A DNA stretch of 64,000 bases from Bin5 sp965221145 (GCA_965221145.1 OZ244877.1:496001-560000); one strand, 5' to 3'; numbered from the stretch's first letter, positions 12,262 to 21,746 are shown. A program made the numbers and translations. The notes: generated by a model from the sequence alone, not told the origin.

Positions 12262-12386
12262 TGGCGAGGGGGTCTGATATGCGTTCATATTGTAAACACG
12301 CTTTTTCCCGCATTGCGTATTTCGTATTGCGTAAGGACAGGCAAGACACCAGTGTTCCCAGAATGCAACCCAGGCGCAAAGTCTTG

Positions 12387-12406
12387 GTGTCAAATGGAAT
12401 TGACAC
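12387..12406. promoter_or_regulatory. Inverted repeat overlapping a possible -35, upstream of the deoxyribosyltransferase
   Basis: GTGTCAA and TTGACAC form a perfect 7-bp inverted repeat with a 6-base spacer. The right arm contains TTGACA, a consensus -35. The matching -10 is poor (CCTAAT with a long spacer), so an operator is suggested but not established. Confidence 0.4.
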
Positions 12407-12457
12407 TTGTTACACAATCCATCCCCTAATCACCGTTCAGACAAAGTCGAGCCAGGT

Positions 12458-12940
12458 ATGACACCATCAGAAAAGCAGCCCAAGAGCGTCTATCTTGCGA
12501 ACCCATACGGCTTTTCGGCCCAGCAGCGGGCGTTGCTGTTGCCGCAGATTATTGAAGCGGTTGCCGCGCTTGGGCTGGAGGTGTGGGAACCGTTTGCGCG
12601 CACCAGCCAGAAGGAAGACATCACTGTGCCGGGCTGGGCATATCGCACTGGTCAACTCTGCTTCGAGGATGTGCGTGACGCGGACGCGATCTTTGCTGTG
12701 GTCAACGGTGTGCCGCCGGATGAGGGCGTCATGGTTGAGCTGGGGATGGCGATCGCGCTGGGCAAGCCCACATTTCTGTTTCGGGACGACTTCCGGCGCG
12801 TCACCGACAGCGAGGAGTATCCGCTTAATCTGATGTTGTTCACGGGCATGCCCCAGCAGGAGTGGGAGCGCCACTACTACAGGTCGGTCGCTGAGATTTC
12901 GTTGCCCGACAAAGCTCTGGCGCGCTGGGCCGCGGAATGA
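12458..12940 (+). CDS. Nucleoside 2-deoxyribosyltransferase family protein
   Basis: A 160-residue small Rossmann-like protein. SVYLANPYGFS near the N-terminus and PPDEGVMVELGMAIALGKP at about 87-105 are the family's substrate and catalytic motifs, with Glu94 as the likely nucleophile. The family transfers deoxyribose between bases in nucleoside salvage. I chose the ATG at 12458, since the upstream in-frame ATG at 12407 sits inside the probable promoter region. The upstream 12262-12457 stretch holds an inverted repeat. Confidence 0.85.
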   Translation: MTPSEKQPKSVYLANPYGFSAQQRALLLPQIIEAVAALGLEVWEPFARTSQKEDITVPGWAYRTGQLCFEDVRDADAIFAVVNGVPPDEGVMVELGMAIALGKPTFLFRDDFRRVTDSEEYPLNLMLFTGMPQQEWERHYYRSVAEISLPDKALARWAAE

Positions 12941-13137
12941 GTCGCCCATTTGACCGTTTGCAACAAACGTCAAAGGATCCTATTCGTTCTGCTGCCTTCC
13001 AACGCAACCCGAAACTTGCAAGGAGTGCTGTGTCGCCGCTGTGTCTAGGCCAAAATGCTATCACTACACCTGCTTCGTGAATTGCTCCATTGAAATGCCG
13101 ACTACTTTCAAGAGTAGCCACAATAGACAGAAGGACT

Positions 13138-14019
13138 ATGGAAAAGGTGAACGCCTTGGAATCTTATCTTGATAAGGCCAAGATTCCCTCTGGCACATAT
13201 AGCATAACCACTGAAAACTCCACACCTGTAGTTTACAAGTATGTTTCCTCAGAGCGCGTTCCTACTTGTCTTCCTGAAGTAGGAGATGGCGCCTTGCGGG
13301 CAACACAACCGTCGGCTCTAAACGACCCCTTTGAGTGTGCAGTACTCAAAGTCTTCATCGAGGATAGCGAAGAGGAAGGAAACGCAGAATTTTCCAGGAT
13401 ACTCACTTCCCTTAATCCAACCAGTCCGGTTAGCGAATTAGATGTTGCCGAGGCAAGGAAAAAATATGGCAGTCTCTACTTGCGTGAATTGTTGTCAAAG
13501 CAATTGTCCAAGCGATTCGGCATTGTTTCTTTTGCAAATGATCCCCGTAATCCGCTTATGTGGTCTCACTACACCGTCGACGGATCTGGATTTGTCTTAG
13601 GCTATGATATGACGCAGTTGATCAAACTCAGCAGCAGAGAAGGACACTTGCGACCAGTCGTTTACAGTCATAAACTTACCTTTATCGACGGATATCCCGT
13701 GTTGAATGAAGGCATCATAAATGCTTTGCTGTCTTTCAAAAGCGATCATTGGAGTTACGAACAAGAGTGGCGTCTAATCGTTCACTTGAACGAAACCATA
13801 GGAACGGGGAATGCGGATCGTCACGGCCAACCAATAAACTTGCTGCGCATACCGAATGAAGCAGTAGTGCGTGTATATCACACCGAACGCACTCCAATCG
13901 AAGCAGTAAATGAAGTGCGAAAACGTCTACAGGATTCAAACAATAGGTATCGAGCGAAACATCCCATAAAGCTGATTCTGTCTGAAAGCGAGTATGGCTA
14001 TAAAGACGCGGAAGGCTAA
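13138..14019 (+). CDS. DUF2971 family protein
   Basis: A 293-residue protein with DUF2971 landmarks: SALNDPFE near residue 55, FGIVSFANDPRNPLMWSHY near 125-145, GFVLGYD, and SYEQEWRLIVHL. The function of DUF2971 is unproven; such genes are common in accessory and defence-type islands. Codon usage and base composition are clearly more AT-rich than the surrounding chromosome, suggesting horizontal transfer. The ATG at 13138 has GAAGG just upstream and fits better than the in-frame ATG at 13090. An IS3 remnant follows on the other strand. Confidence 0.8.
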   Translation: MEKVNALESYLDKAKIPSGTYSITTENSTPVVYKYVSSERVPTCLPEVGDGALRATQPSALNDPFECAVLKVFIEDSEEEGNAEFSRILTSLNPTSPVSELDVAEARKKYGSLYLRELLSKQLSKRFGIVSFANDPRNPLMWSHYTVDGSGFVLGYDMTQLIKLSSREGHLRPVVYSHKLTFIDGYPVLNEGIINALLSFKSDHWSYEQEWRLIVHLNETIGTGNADRHGQPINLLRIPNEAVVRVYHTERTPIEAVNEVRKRLQDSNNRYRAKHPIKLILSESEYGYKDAEG

Positions 14020-14273
14020 TCTTGCCAACAATAGGACATACGAATGATCAGGGAGGGTTTCATTGCTATTTTCTGTTTGACGCAGGATTGCTTGAAGTTG
14101 TGGAGTTTGGTGTGCTTACGGGGGTGTGGTAGAGTGAGAACATTAGTGCCATGCGGCCCGTTTGGCGCCTCCTTCTCTGCAAGGGGCGCTGAGCCGAGTA
14201 TGGTTGGCCCCAATGGCTAGACCACGAAATGGGAAAAATAAGATGCACTCAGACGGATGCGGCCGGCTCTGAA

Positions 14274-14618
14274 TCAGAGCGGATAGTGCTGTTCAGCCAG
14301 TGTCCGGTAGTTGAGGCTTTGATGCGGTCTCTCATGGTCGTAGAAGTCGAAATTGTCGTCCAACCCGGTTTCCAGTTGGCGGACCGTATCGTACTGTTTG
14401 AGATAGGTGTTCTCATATTTGACGCTGCGGCATAGTCGTTCGCAAAACACGTTGTCCAGGGTGCGGCCGCGCCCGTCCATGCTGACCCGGATGTTGGCTG
14501 CGAGCAGACAAGCGGTGAACGCATCAACTGTGAACTGCGCGCCCTGGTCGGTGTTGAAGATCGTGGGTCGACCCTTGACGAGCGTTTTGCGCAGGGCAGA
14601 GAGACAGAACGCTCCGTC
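14274..14618 (-). pseudogene. IS3-family transposase (OrfB) C-terminal remnant
   Basis: The minus strand encodes the last ~115 residues of an IS3 integrase-core transposase. GRPTIFNTDQGAQFT carries the second catalytic Asp, and GRTLDNVFCERLCRSVKYE carries the catalytic Glu. HERPHQSLNY follows, and a TGA ends the frame. The N-terminal two thirds, including the first Asp, are missing, and the sequence breaks off at about 14620, just before the next gene. No terminal inverted repeats are evident. It marks past insertion or deletion in this island. Confidence 0.9.
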
Positions 14619-14641
14619 CTATGTAACTGGAGCTACACGCA

Positions 14642-15553
14642 ATGGCTAATGAGGTAAAAGCTACGTTTCTTAAAGAACTCAGCGATCGTTTTGGGAGATT
14701 GCATAGATTAGGGAATAGTCGGTCCCTCTACGAAATAGGTGATGGCGCCGCTCGCATATACATTCGCTACTCAAAAGTACACTCCAAGGGCCAAACGTTT
14801 TATGGTCTGAGGAAGGAAGACTTACAACAACTCGAAGGTCATCAATCAATCATGTGCTTCTTGTGGAATAACCAGCAAGAACCGTTATTCATACCATACT
14901 CAGATTATGAGGCTATTTTTCGGGCGATGTCACCGGCAGGTGATGGTCAGTATAAGGTTCAGGTTTACATCCAAGAGGAAGGAGACGAACTTTACATTGC
15001 CAATGTAGGAAGATTTAATGCCGAGTCATATTTTGGGTGGAACTACATTACCTCTCTCATAGAAACAGCTAAGTTCACAGACATTCCTGCACTTTCCCAT
15101 TCACAGGTTCAAACTCTAATCGGTTCAATTGGGTTATCAAAAGGATTCGATATTTGGATACCCAGGAATGACCGTGGGAAGTTAGACTGGTCTCTAACTC
15201 AGCCATTTGAATGTGCTGCGACAATACCTCATCAATTCAATTCTATCGAAAACATTCTGTCGGAAATCGACATTCTCTGGATTGAGCGTGGCGCCGGAAA
15301 ATTACGCGCGCTATTCGAGGTTGAGCACTCTACTCCTATTTACTCAGGTTTGCTACGCTTTAATGACGTCCATCTTACTGTAACCAATGTGCAGGCGACT
15401 TACAACATCGTGTCTAACGACGAAAGAAGAAGCCTTTTTGTGAGTCACTTGAGAAGACCGACTTTTCGAGCGAGTGGACTGGATAGCTATTGCACTTTTA
15501 TGAATTATCACAACGTACATACATGGCACAAAAGAATCAATGATATGAAGTGA
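14642..15553 (+). CDS. Putative restriction-endonuclease-like (PD-(D/E)XK-like) protein
   Basis: A 303-residue AT-rich gene. The N-terminal half (YGLRKEDLQQL, FLWNNQQEPLFIPYSDYEAIF) is of a kind seen in restriction-type proteins. The second half has a D-x(n)-E-x-E arrangement: SEIDILWIERGAGKLRALFEVEH, then STPIYSGLLRFNDVHL. This is compatible with a nuclease core of the PD-(D/E)XK fold, with ExE in place of ExK. No helicase or methylase is nearby. The family assignment rests on motif shape only, and a non-nuclease function is possible. A small ORF follows by 8 bases and may be cotranscribed. Confidence 0.5.
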   Translation: MANEVKATFLKELSDRFGRLHRLGNSRSLYEIGDGAARIYIRYSKVHSKGQTFYGLRKEDLQQLEGHQSIMCFLWNNQQEPLFIPYSDYEAIFRAMSPAGDGQYKVQVYIQEEGDELYIANVGRFNAESYFGWNYITSLIETAKFTDIPALSHSQVQTLIGSIGLSKGFDIWIPRNDRGKLDWSLTQPFECAATIPHQFNSIENILSEIDILWIERGAGKLRALFEVEHSTPIYSGLLRFNDVHLTVTNVQATYNIVSNDERRSLFVSHLRRPTFRASGLDSYCTFMNYHNVHTWHKRINDMK

Positions 15554-15561
15554 GGGAATTT

Positions 15562-15753
15562 ATGTCTGAAGAGAACAAAAAGCAAGTTTGGTGGGTTGCC
15601 ATATTCGTCTGGCGAGGCTTTCCGGTCAAAGCCAAAGGGTACAGAAGCAGAGAATTGGCGGAAGCGCAGGAGGAAATCTGGCGAAAGGAAATGAATCCTG
15701 ACTATGATGAGACGGGAGTGCTCCAATTGGAAATTGCCTCCTCGCGCCTTTAG
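15562..15753 (+). CDS. Small hypothetical protein
   Basis: A 63-residue protein (MSEENKKQVWWVAIFVWRGF...) with Trp-rich and charged stretches. TGAGGGA five to ten bases before the ATG supports the start at 15562. An in-frame GTG at 15550 overlaps the upstream stop. I do not recognise the family. Close spacing suggests cotranscription with the nuclease-like gene. Confidence 0.55.
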   Translation: MSEENKKQVWWVAIFVWRGFPVKAKGYRSRELAEAQEEIWRKEMNPDYDETGVLQLEIASSRL

Positions 15754-15787
15754 TGAAAAAATAAGCGAGCATTGTGAACATATGTTC

Positions 15788-15824
15788 GGGGGGGGGGGGG
15801 TAAACCGGACATTCCGGACATTTT
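15788..15824. repeat. Poly-G tract plus CCGGACATT direct repeats, copy 1
   Basis: Thirteen G residues (15788-15800) are followed by TAAACCGGACATT and CCGGACATTTT. The reverse-complement version is at 32966-33004. It lies at the right edge of the AT-rich island. Confidence 0.85.
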
Positions 15825-15999
15825 AGGGTAAGTAAGCCTACAAAATACCCCTGTCAGCCTTTCTTCACCTGCAGAGTAGCCCGACTAAATCAACTTAATA
15901 ATACATTATTAGACGACAACTCTGGCATACACATCCGCGTAGTAGCTCCCTCAATTCTCACCCCGAATCCGGCATACACACCAAGACCGCTTCTAAATT

Positions 16000-16028
16000 T
16001 TGACATATCCTTCTACACCTGCTATAGT
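16000..16028 (+). promoter_or_regulatory. Sigma70-type promoter of the lysC-hom-asd operon
   Basis: TTGACA at 16000-16005, a 17-base spacer and TATAGT at 16023-16028 place the start point at about 16035, just ahead of the riboswitch aptamer. Confidence 0.85.
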
Positions 16029-16041
16029 TTCACGTGAAACA
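16026..16041. promoter_or_regulatory. parS-like palindrome overlapping the promoter
   Basis: AGTTTCACGTGAAACA matches the ParB-binding consensus TGTTNCACGTGAAACA at every specified position except the first. It overlaps the -10 element and the expected transcription start. Confidence 0.6.
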
Positions 16042-16055
16042 ACCGAATAGCTGAA

Positions 16056-16176
16056 CTCTTATCCAGAGAGGCGGAGGGATCGGCCCTGTGAAGCCTCGGC
16101 AACCCGGTAGCGGAAGTTGAAACGCCTTCCGTGACGTAGGTGCCAAGTCCGGCAGATATATTCTGGAAGATGAGAG
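16056..16176 (+). promoter_or_regulatory. SAM-I (S-box) riboswitch aptamer
   Basis: The conserved S-box core is visible. P1 is formed by CTCTTATC (16056-16063) and GATGAGAG (16169-16176). Between them are the AGAG-GCGGAGGGA block, CCTGTGAAGCCTCGGCAACC, and GGTGCCAA-TCCGGCAGA. S-adenosylmethionine binding would stabilise P1. It controls the aspartate-pathway operon downstream, whose products feed methionine synthesis. Confidence 0.96.
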
Positions 16177-16227
16177 GAGGCAACGTTGTTTGCTACCTCT
16201 CGTTTGCGCGACGTGAGGTATTTTTTT
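16172..16227 (+). terminator. Riboswitch expression platform: antiterminator and intrinsic terminator
   Basis: The terminator stem is 16194-16203 with 16211-16220 (TACCTC...GAGGTA, one mismatch), followed by seven T. GAGAGG at 16172-16177, which is the 3' strand of P1, can instead pair with CCTCTC at 16196-16201 as an antiterminator. This predicts OFF when SAM is high. Confidence 0.93.
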
Positions 16228-16251
16228 ACCTGAAGAGTGAGTTGACTGCGT

Positions 16252-17706
16252 ATGATCGTAATGAAATTCGGCGGAACCTCCGTTGGCACAACCGAATCGA
16301 TCGACAGCGTAGCCCGAATCGTGGCCGCTGCGGTCGAGAAGCAGGCCGAAAGCGCCAGCGAACCAGAGCGACCCGATCACAGTGCAGAGAACCCCGGCGT
16401 GCTCGTTGTCGTCAGCGCGATGGGCGGGGTGACGAATACCCTGATCGACGCGGCGCAGGCGGCCGCGGCCGGCGACGAGACCCCCTACCGCGATGCACGC
16501 AGCCAGCTGCTGGTGCGGCATCAGGTGGTGGCCGGTCAACTCATCGAGGATGGTGTGGAGCGCGCCGCCCTCGGCAGATTGTTCGACAATCGGCTGCGCG
16601 AGTTTGAGCGCCTCTGCCGCAGCATCACCGTGCTCGGCGAACTCACGCAGCGGGGGCTGGATGTCGTCAGCGGCGTGGGCGAACGGCTGAGCGCGCCGCT
16701 GTTGGCGGCTGTGCTTCGGGCGAACGGCGTCAAGGCCCAGTTCGTCGACGCCGGTGAACTGATCATCACCGATGACCAGTTCGGCAGCGCCAATCCACTG
16801 ATGACCCCGACCGTGACCCGTTGCCGGGACCGCCTGCTGCCCATGTTGCAGAGCGGCGTCGTGCCAATTGTAACCGGTTTTGTCGGCGCGACGGAGAACG
16901 GCGTGCCCACGACACTGGGGCGGGGCGGCTCCGACTATTCGGCCGCCATCCTGGGTGCGGCCCTCGATGCCGGCGAGATCCAGATCTGGACGGATGTGGA
17001 CGGCGTGATGACCGCCGACCCGCGCATCGTCGCCAACGCCCGCTCAATGGTGGAGCTTTCCTACGAGGAGGTGGCCGAGTTGGCCTACTACGGCGCCAAG
17101 GTGCTGCACCCCAAGACCGTTACCCCGGCGGTCGAGAGAAAGATACCCCTGCGCGTTCTCAACACATTCAATCCCACCCATCCGGGCACCCGCATCGTCG
17201 AAAGGAGCCGCGAGCTGCGTCAAGGCGTCAAGGCGATCACGGCTGTGCGGGATCTGCGGCTGATTACAGTGGCAGGGCGCGGCATGATCGGCGTGCCCGG
17301 CATCGCCGCACGCACATTCGACGCTGTAGCCCGGCAGCACGCCAATGTGCTGATGATCAGCCAGGGCAGCAGCGAGCAGAGCATCTGTTTTGTCGTGCCG
17401 GAGCCGGAGGGTGAGGCGGTGATGGCGGCGCTGAATGTTGAGTTTGCGCGTGAACTGGCCCAGCACATGATCGAAGAGATCACCAGCCAGCCGGATATCG
17501 TCATCGTGGCGGTGATCGGCGCCGGCATGAAGGGGACGCCGGGCATTGCCGCGCGCGTCTTCAACGCGCTGGGCGCGCAACGTATCAACGTGATCGCCAT
17601 TGCGCAGGGATCGAGCGAGGCCAACATCAGCCTCGTTGTCCTGCAGGCGGAGGCGGATGAGGCGATCCGCGCCATTCACGACACATTCGAACTGGGAACG
17701 GAGTAA
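16252..17706 (+). CDS. lysC: Aspartate kinase
   Basis: A 484-residue monofunctional aspartokinase that phosphorylates aspartate as the first step to lysine, threonine and methionine. The kinase domain begins MIVMKFGGTSVG and contains VLVVVSAMGGVTNTL and TTLGRGGSDYSA. The C-terminal third has two ACT repeats, each with a GxxGTPGIAAR/GVPGIAAR and QGSSE signature, expected to bind feedback amino acids. An insertion after residue 35 (ESASEPERPDHSAENPG) makes it slightly longer than typical. It is the first gene after the SAM-I riboswitch and has only 4 bases to hom. Confidence 0.96.
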   Translation: MIVMKFGGTSVGTTESIDSVARIVAAAVEKQAESASEPERPDHSAENPGVLVVVSAMGGVTNTLIDAAQAAAAGDETPYRDARSQLLVRHQVVAGQLIEDGVERAALGRLFDNRLREFERLCRSITVLGELTQRGLDVVSGVGERLSAPLLAAVLRANGVKAQFVDAGELIITDDQFGSANPLMTPTVTRCRDRLLPMLQSGVVPIVTGFVGATENGVPTTLGRGGSDYSAAILGAALDAGEIQIWTDVDGVMTADPRIVANARSMVELSYEEVAELAYYGAKVLHPKTVTPAVERKIPLRVLNTFNPTHPGTRIVERSRELRQGVKAITAVRDLRLITVAGRGMIGVPGIAARTFDAVARQHANVLMISQGSSEQSICFVVPEPEGEAVMAALNVEFARELAQHMIEEITSQPDIVIVAVIGAGMKGTPGIAARVFNALGAQRINVIAIAQGSSEANISLVVLQAEADEAIRAIHDTFELGTE

Positions 17707-17710
17707 ATCC

Positions 17711-18892
17711 ATGTCCGACTTTCTTTCTGATGCACCGAATCAGGAGGCAGGGGCCGGTTGGGGGAAGTGGCCCCGCCGCGCTTCCGCGGCCAAGCCGGTC
17801 ATCCTTTTGGGGCTGGGCGGCGTTGGCCGCGCCTTGTTGCGTCAAATCGTGGAACAACGAACTCTTCACCACGAGGATTACGATCTGCGCATCGCCTGTC
17901 GGGCGCTGTGCGACAGCAGCGGCGCAATCACCGAACCGGAGGGCGGCTTCACAGATGAACTCCTGGCTGAAATTTTGCAGCTGAAAAAGGACGGCGGCGC
18001 GCTGACCTCCCATCCGCTGGGCCACGCCTACGAAAGTCTGGTCGCAATCGTTGACGGCGTGGGCGAGCCGGGCACGGTCGTGGTCGACTGCACCGCATCG
18101 GACGGAACGGTGGATGCCCTGTTTCGCGCGCAGGAACGGGGCTGTCAGGTCGTTCTGGCGAACAAGAAGCCGTTGACCGTCGAACAGGATGTGTACGACC
18201 GGCTCAACCGCATGGGAGGCGCTGCGCACGCGCCGCGTTCCCTGGCTGGGCTGCGCTGCGAGACGACCGTGGGAGCCGGGCTGCCGGTGATCGCTACGCT
18301 CAACCGGCTGGTGTCCAGCGGCGACGAGATCGAGCGCATCGCCGGTTCGTTCAGCGGCACACTCGGTTATCTGATGACCGGGCTGGAGGAGGGCCGCTCC
18401 TTCAGCGAGACGGTCCAGGAGGCGTACCGCCTGGGTTATACGGAACCGGACCCACGCGACGATCTGGGCGGCGTCGATGTGGCGCGCAAGGCACTGATTC
18501 TGGCGCGGGGGATCGGCTGGCGCATGGAGATGGAGCAGGTGCAGGTCAGCGGACTGTATCCGGAGCGGCTGGCCGGTCTGAGCGTAGACGACTTTTTGTC
18601 CGAGCTGCCATCGCTGGACGAACAGTACCGCCAGGAGGTGGCGCGCGCCGCTTCCGCGGGCAAGGTTCTGCGCTACGCGGCCACGCTTTCTGAAGGCGCC
18701 TGCACTGTCGGCCTGACGGCAGTCCCCAAGGAAAGCCCGCTGGGGCGTTTGACCGGCACCGACAACCTGGTCGAACTTTACAGCCGCTGGTACAGTCCGA
18801 ATCCGCTGGTCATTCAGGGCCGCGGCGCCGGTGTCGAGGCAACCGCGGCAGGCGTACTGAGTGATATAGTCGAGTTGCATCATTGTATTTGA
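17711..18892 (+). CDS. hom: Homoserine dehydrogenase
   Basis: A 393-residue enzyme reducing aspartate semialdehyde to homoserine. The Rossmann motif VILLGLGGVGRALL is near residue 27. VVDCTASDG, ANKKPLT and the catalytic-domain segment GYTEPDPRDDLGGVDVARK, which includes the catalytic Lys, are present. No C-terminal ACT domain is seen. The start at 17711 follows lysC by 4 bases, so translation is probably coupled. The last codons and the TGA stop lie in the terminal inverted repeat of a 59-bp mobile-like element, which may have trimmed the original C-terminus. Confidence 0.95.
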   Translation: MSDFLSDAPNQEAGAGWGKWPRRASAAKPVILLGLGGVGRALLRQIVEQRTLHHEDYDLRIACRALCDSSGAITEPEGGFTDELLAEILQLKKDGGALTSHPLGHAYESLVAIVDGVGEPGTVVVDCTASDGTVDALFRAQERGCQVVLANKKPLTVEQDVYDRLNRMGGAAHAPRSLAGLRCETTVGAGLPVIATLNRLVSSGDEIERIAGSFSGTLGYLMTGLEEGRSFSETVQEAYRLGYTEPDPRDDLGGVDVARKALILARGIGWRMEMEQVQVSGLYPERLAGLSVDDFLSELPSLDEQYRQEVARAASAGKVLRYAATLSEGACTVGLTAVPKESPLGRLTGTDNLVELYSRWYSPNPLVIQGRGAGVEATAAGVLSDIVELHHCI

Positions 18893-18946
18893 AGATTTTT
18901 TGTATTGATCTCCCTTCCAACGTGCGTCCGCCAAAAAATCTTCAAA
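18888..18946. repeat. 59-bp element with 15-bp terminal inverted repeats, copy 2
   Basis: It has the same TTTGAAGATTTTTTG ends as the copy at 8612-8671, in the opposite orientation, with related inner flanks (GGCGGA and CAATA). Its left end supplies the hom stop codon. It separates hom from asd. Confidence 0.9.
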
Positions 18947-19009
18947 CTGTTAGTGGCGGGCGCAGAGCGTGCTGTCTGGCCGCCGGTCAATAAGATGGAG
19001 TCGATTTCG

Positions 19010-20155
<1,146 letters not shown>

Positions 20156-20317
20156 CCGCCGCAGCGTTGTGCAACCACCCCGAAAATTTTACACAATAAT
20201 CTGCCATAGGGTAGAATCGTATGAAGTGAATTGTGCGGCGAGTTTTCAGTAGCCAGTTTTTAGTTTTTGGTTGCTCGGTCGCGGCGGACACTAAAAACTG
20301 AAAACTTAAAAGCTGAA

Positions 20318-21583
20318 ATGGAAGGTGCAGAATTGGGCAACACGCAAACCAGAGAAGCCTATCCGATAGCGGTTGAGAATTTCGGGCTGTCTTCCCTTGA
20401 TGAGCTTATCGGCGATCTGGTCGTCTATCGCAAGTTGGAACCGATCACGCGTCAAATCTCCGGCCTGAAATCGGCCCGCTATCAACTTGGGTTACCCAAT
20501 GACATTGTTCCCCGCAAGCAAGATAAGTCGTATGCCCAGGTCGCGCTGTGGATTCTGGAGCAGGCGCAGCAGCGGCGCGATGCGGCCGTTGATGAGTTGC
20601 TCTTTATCGGCGATACACTTTCCGGCGATGGGCACACTTTTCAGGTAATGCGCTCCTTGCGCGCCGTGGGCGATTCGTCTTTCGATGACGAGGAGAAGAT
20701 AGACGTCGCTGATGGCGCCATTATGCCCAGCGCCTGTTTTATCGGCAATGAAAAGGCCAACGAACCGGAGCAATATGCCGCCAATGACGCGACAGGTATG
20801 TTCGAGGCCAATCGCTGGAGCCAATTGGTGGATTGGATCCGTTGGGCGCAGCAGAACGGCTTGCGGTTGGACGAAAATACAGCGGTTGTTCTCGATCTGG
20901 ACAAGACGGCCATCGGCGCCCGCGGGCGGAACAACCGGGCCATCGACGTGGCGCGTCTGAAAGGTCTGTACCGTACCGTGGGCAGCCTGCTGGGCGATAA
21001 GTTCAATACCAAGTTGTTCACGCAGCATTATGAACATCTCAACCGCGCCCGCTACCATCACCTGACCGGGGACAACCAGGACTATTTGGCGTATATCTGC
21101 CTCGTTCTCAACAACGACGGTCTCGACTGCGCGGACCTGCTGGAACGGATCGAAGGCGGCGCAGTGCAGACATTTGAGCAGTTTGTGCGCTATGCCGAGG
21201 TTTGCATTGCAGGGGGCGGACGGGTCAGCGAAGCGATGCGCCAGGCCCACGAAGCGGTCAACACCGCGGTTTCGCAAGGGGATCCCACCCCGTTCAAACA
21301 GTTCCGGCGGGAAGAGTTTCTGGCGACGCTGGAGCATATGAACAATCTGGATGATGATGTGCCGGCGGAGGAACGCTTCCACCGGGAGATCTGCATCACG
21401 CAAGAGGTGCGCGAGGCCGTTCTATGGTTAAAGGAGCGAGGCTGTCTGATCATCAGCTTCAGCGACAAGCCGGACGAATCCTCACTTCCCCACCGTACCC
21501 GGCACCGGGGCAAACAGCCGATTCACAAGGCGAAAACCCACGCGATTGGCGTCAGCATCGTAGACCAGCTGCGAAGTCTGTGA
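20318..21583 (+). CDS. Uncharacterised HAD-motif protein
   Basis: A protein of about 421 residues. AVVLDLDKTAIGARGR carries a DxDxT HAD-phosphatase nucleophile motif, near residue 191. Earlier, LLFIGDTLSGDGHTF and, near the C-terminus, LKERGCLIISFSDKPDES resemble further HAD motifs (Ser and Asp/Lys positions). The order is unusual because long helical segments flank the motif. The ATG at 20318 is used here, but TTG at 20335 has GGAAGGTG at good spacing and may be the real start. Upstream, 20245-20310 is an AT-rich inverted AGTTTTTAGTTTTTGG/ACTAAAAACTGAAAAC tract. Substrate unknown. Confidence 0.6.
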   Translation: MEGAELGNTQTREAYPIAVENFGLSSLDELIGDLVVYRKLEPITRQISGLKSARYQLGLPNDIVPRKQDKSYAQVALWILEQAQQRRDAAVDELLFIGDTLSGDGHTFQVMRSLRAVGDSSFDDEEKIDVADGAIMPSACFIGNEKANEPEQYAANDATGMFEANRWSQLVDWIRWAQQNGLRLDENTAVVLDLDKTAIGARGRNNRAIDVARLKGLYRTVGSLLGDKFNTKLFTQHYEHLNRARYHHLTGDNQDYLAYICLVLNNDGLDCADLLERIEGGAVQTFEQFVRYAEVCIAGGGRVSEAMRQAHEAVNTAVSQGDPTPFKQFRREEFLATLEHMNNLDDDVPAEERFHREICITQEVREAVLWLKERGCLIISFSDKPDESSLPHRTRHRGKQPIHKAKTHAIGVSIVDQLRSL

Positions 21584-21722
21584 ACGCAGGACTACCGGCA
21601 ACGCGCCCATCGCAGTAACTGCCTGCACAGCGACTCAGCGTTGGCGCAATGTCCGACGTCTAGAGAGCGCTCACGCTTCCACTCTGGTTTCTGGCTTACT
21701 GAACCAATTCGCTCTCACCTGT

Positions 21723-21746
21723 TATACTGGGTGCGTAACATGTTAC
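21723..21746 (+). promoter_or_regulatory. -10-like TATACT and 12-bp perfect palindrome upstream of ftsH
   Basis: TATACT (21723-21728) is followed by the perfect palindrome GTAACATGTTAC (21735-21746), right where transcription would begin. No convincing -35 is present. A repressor operator is plausible. Confidence 0.4.

Noticed and set aside
14249..14527. 92-residue minus-strand frame over the IS3 remnant
   Set aside because: Wrong frame; the frame ending at 14274 carries the transposase motifs.
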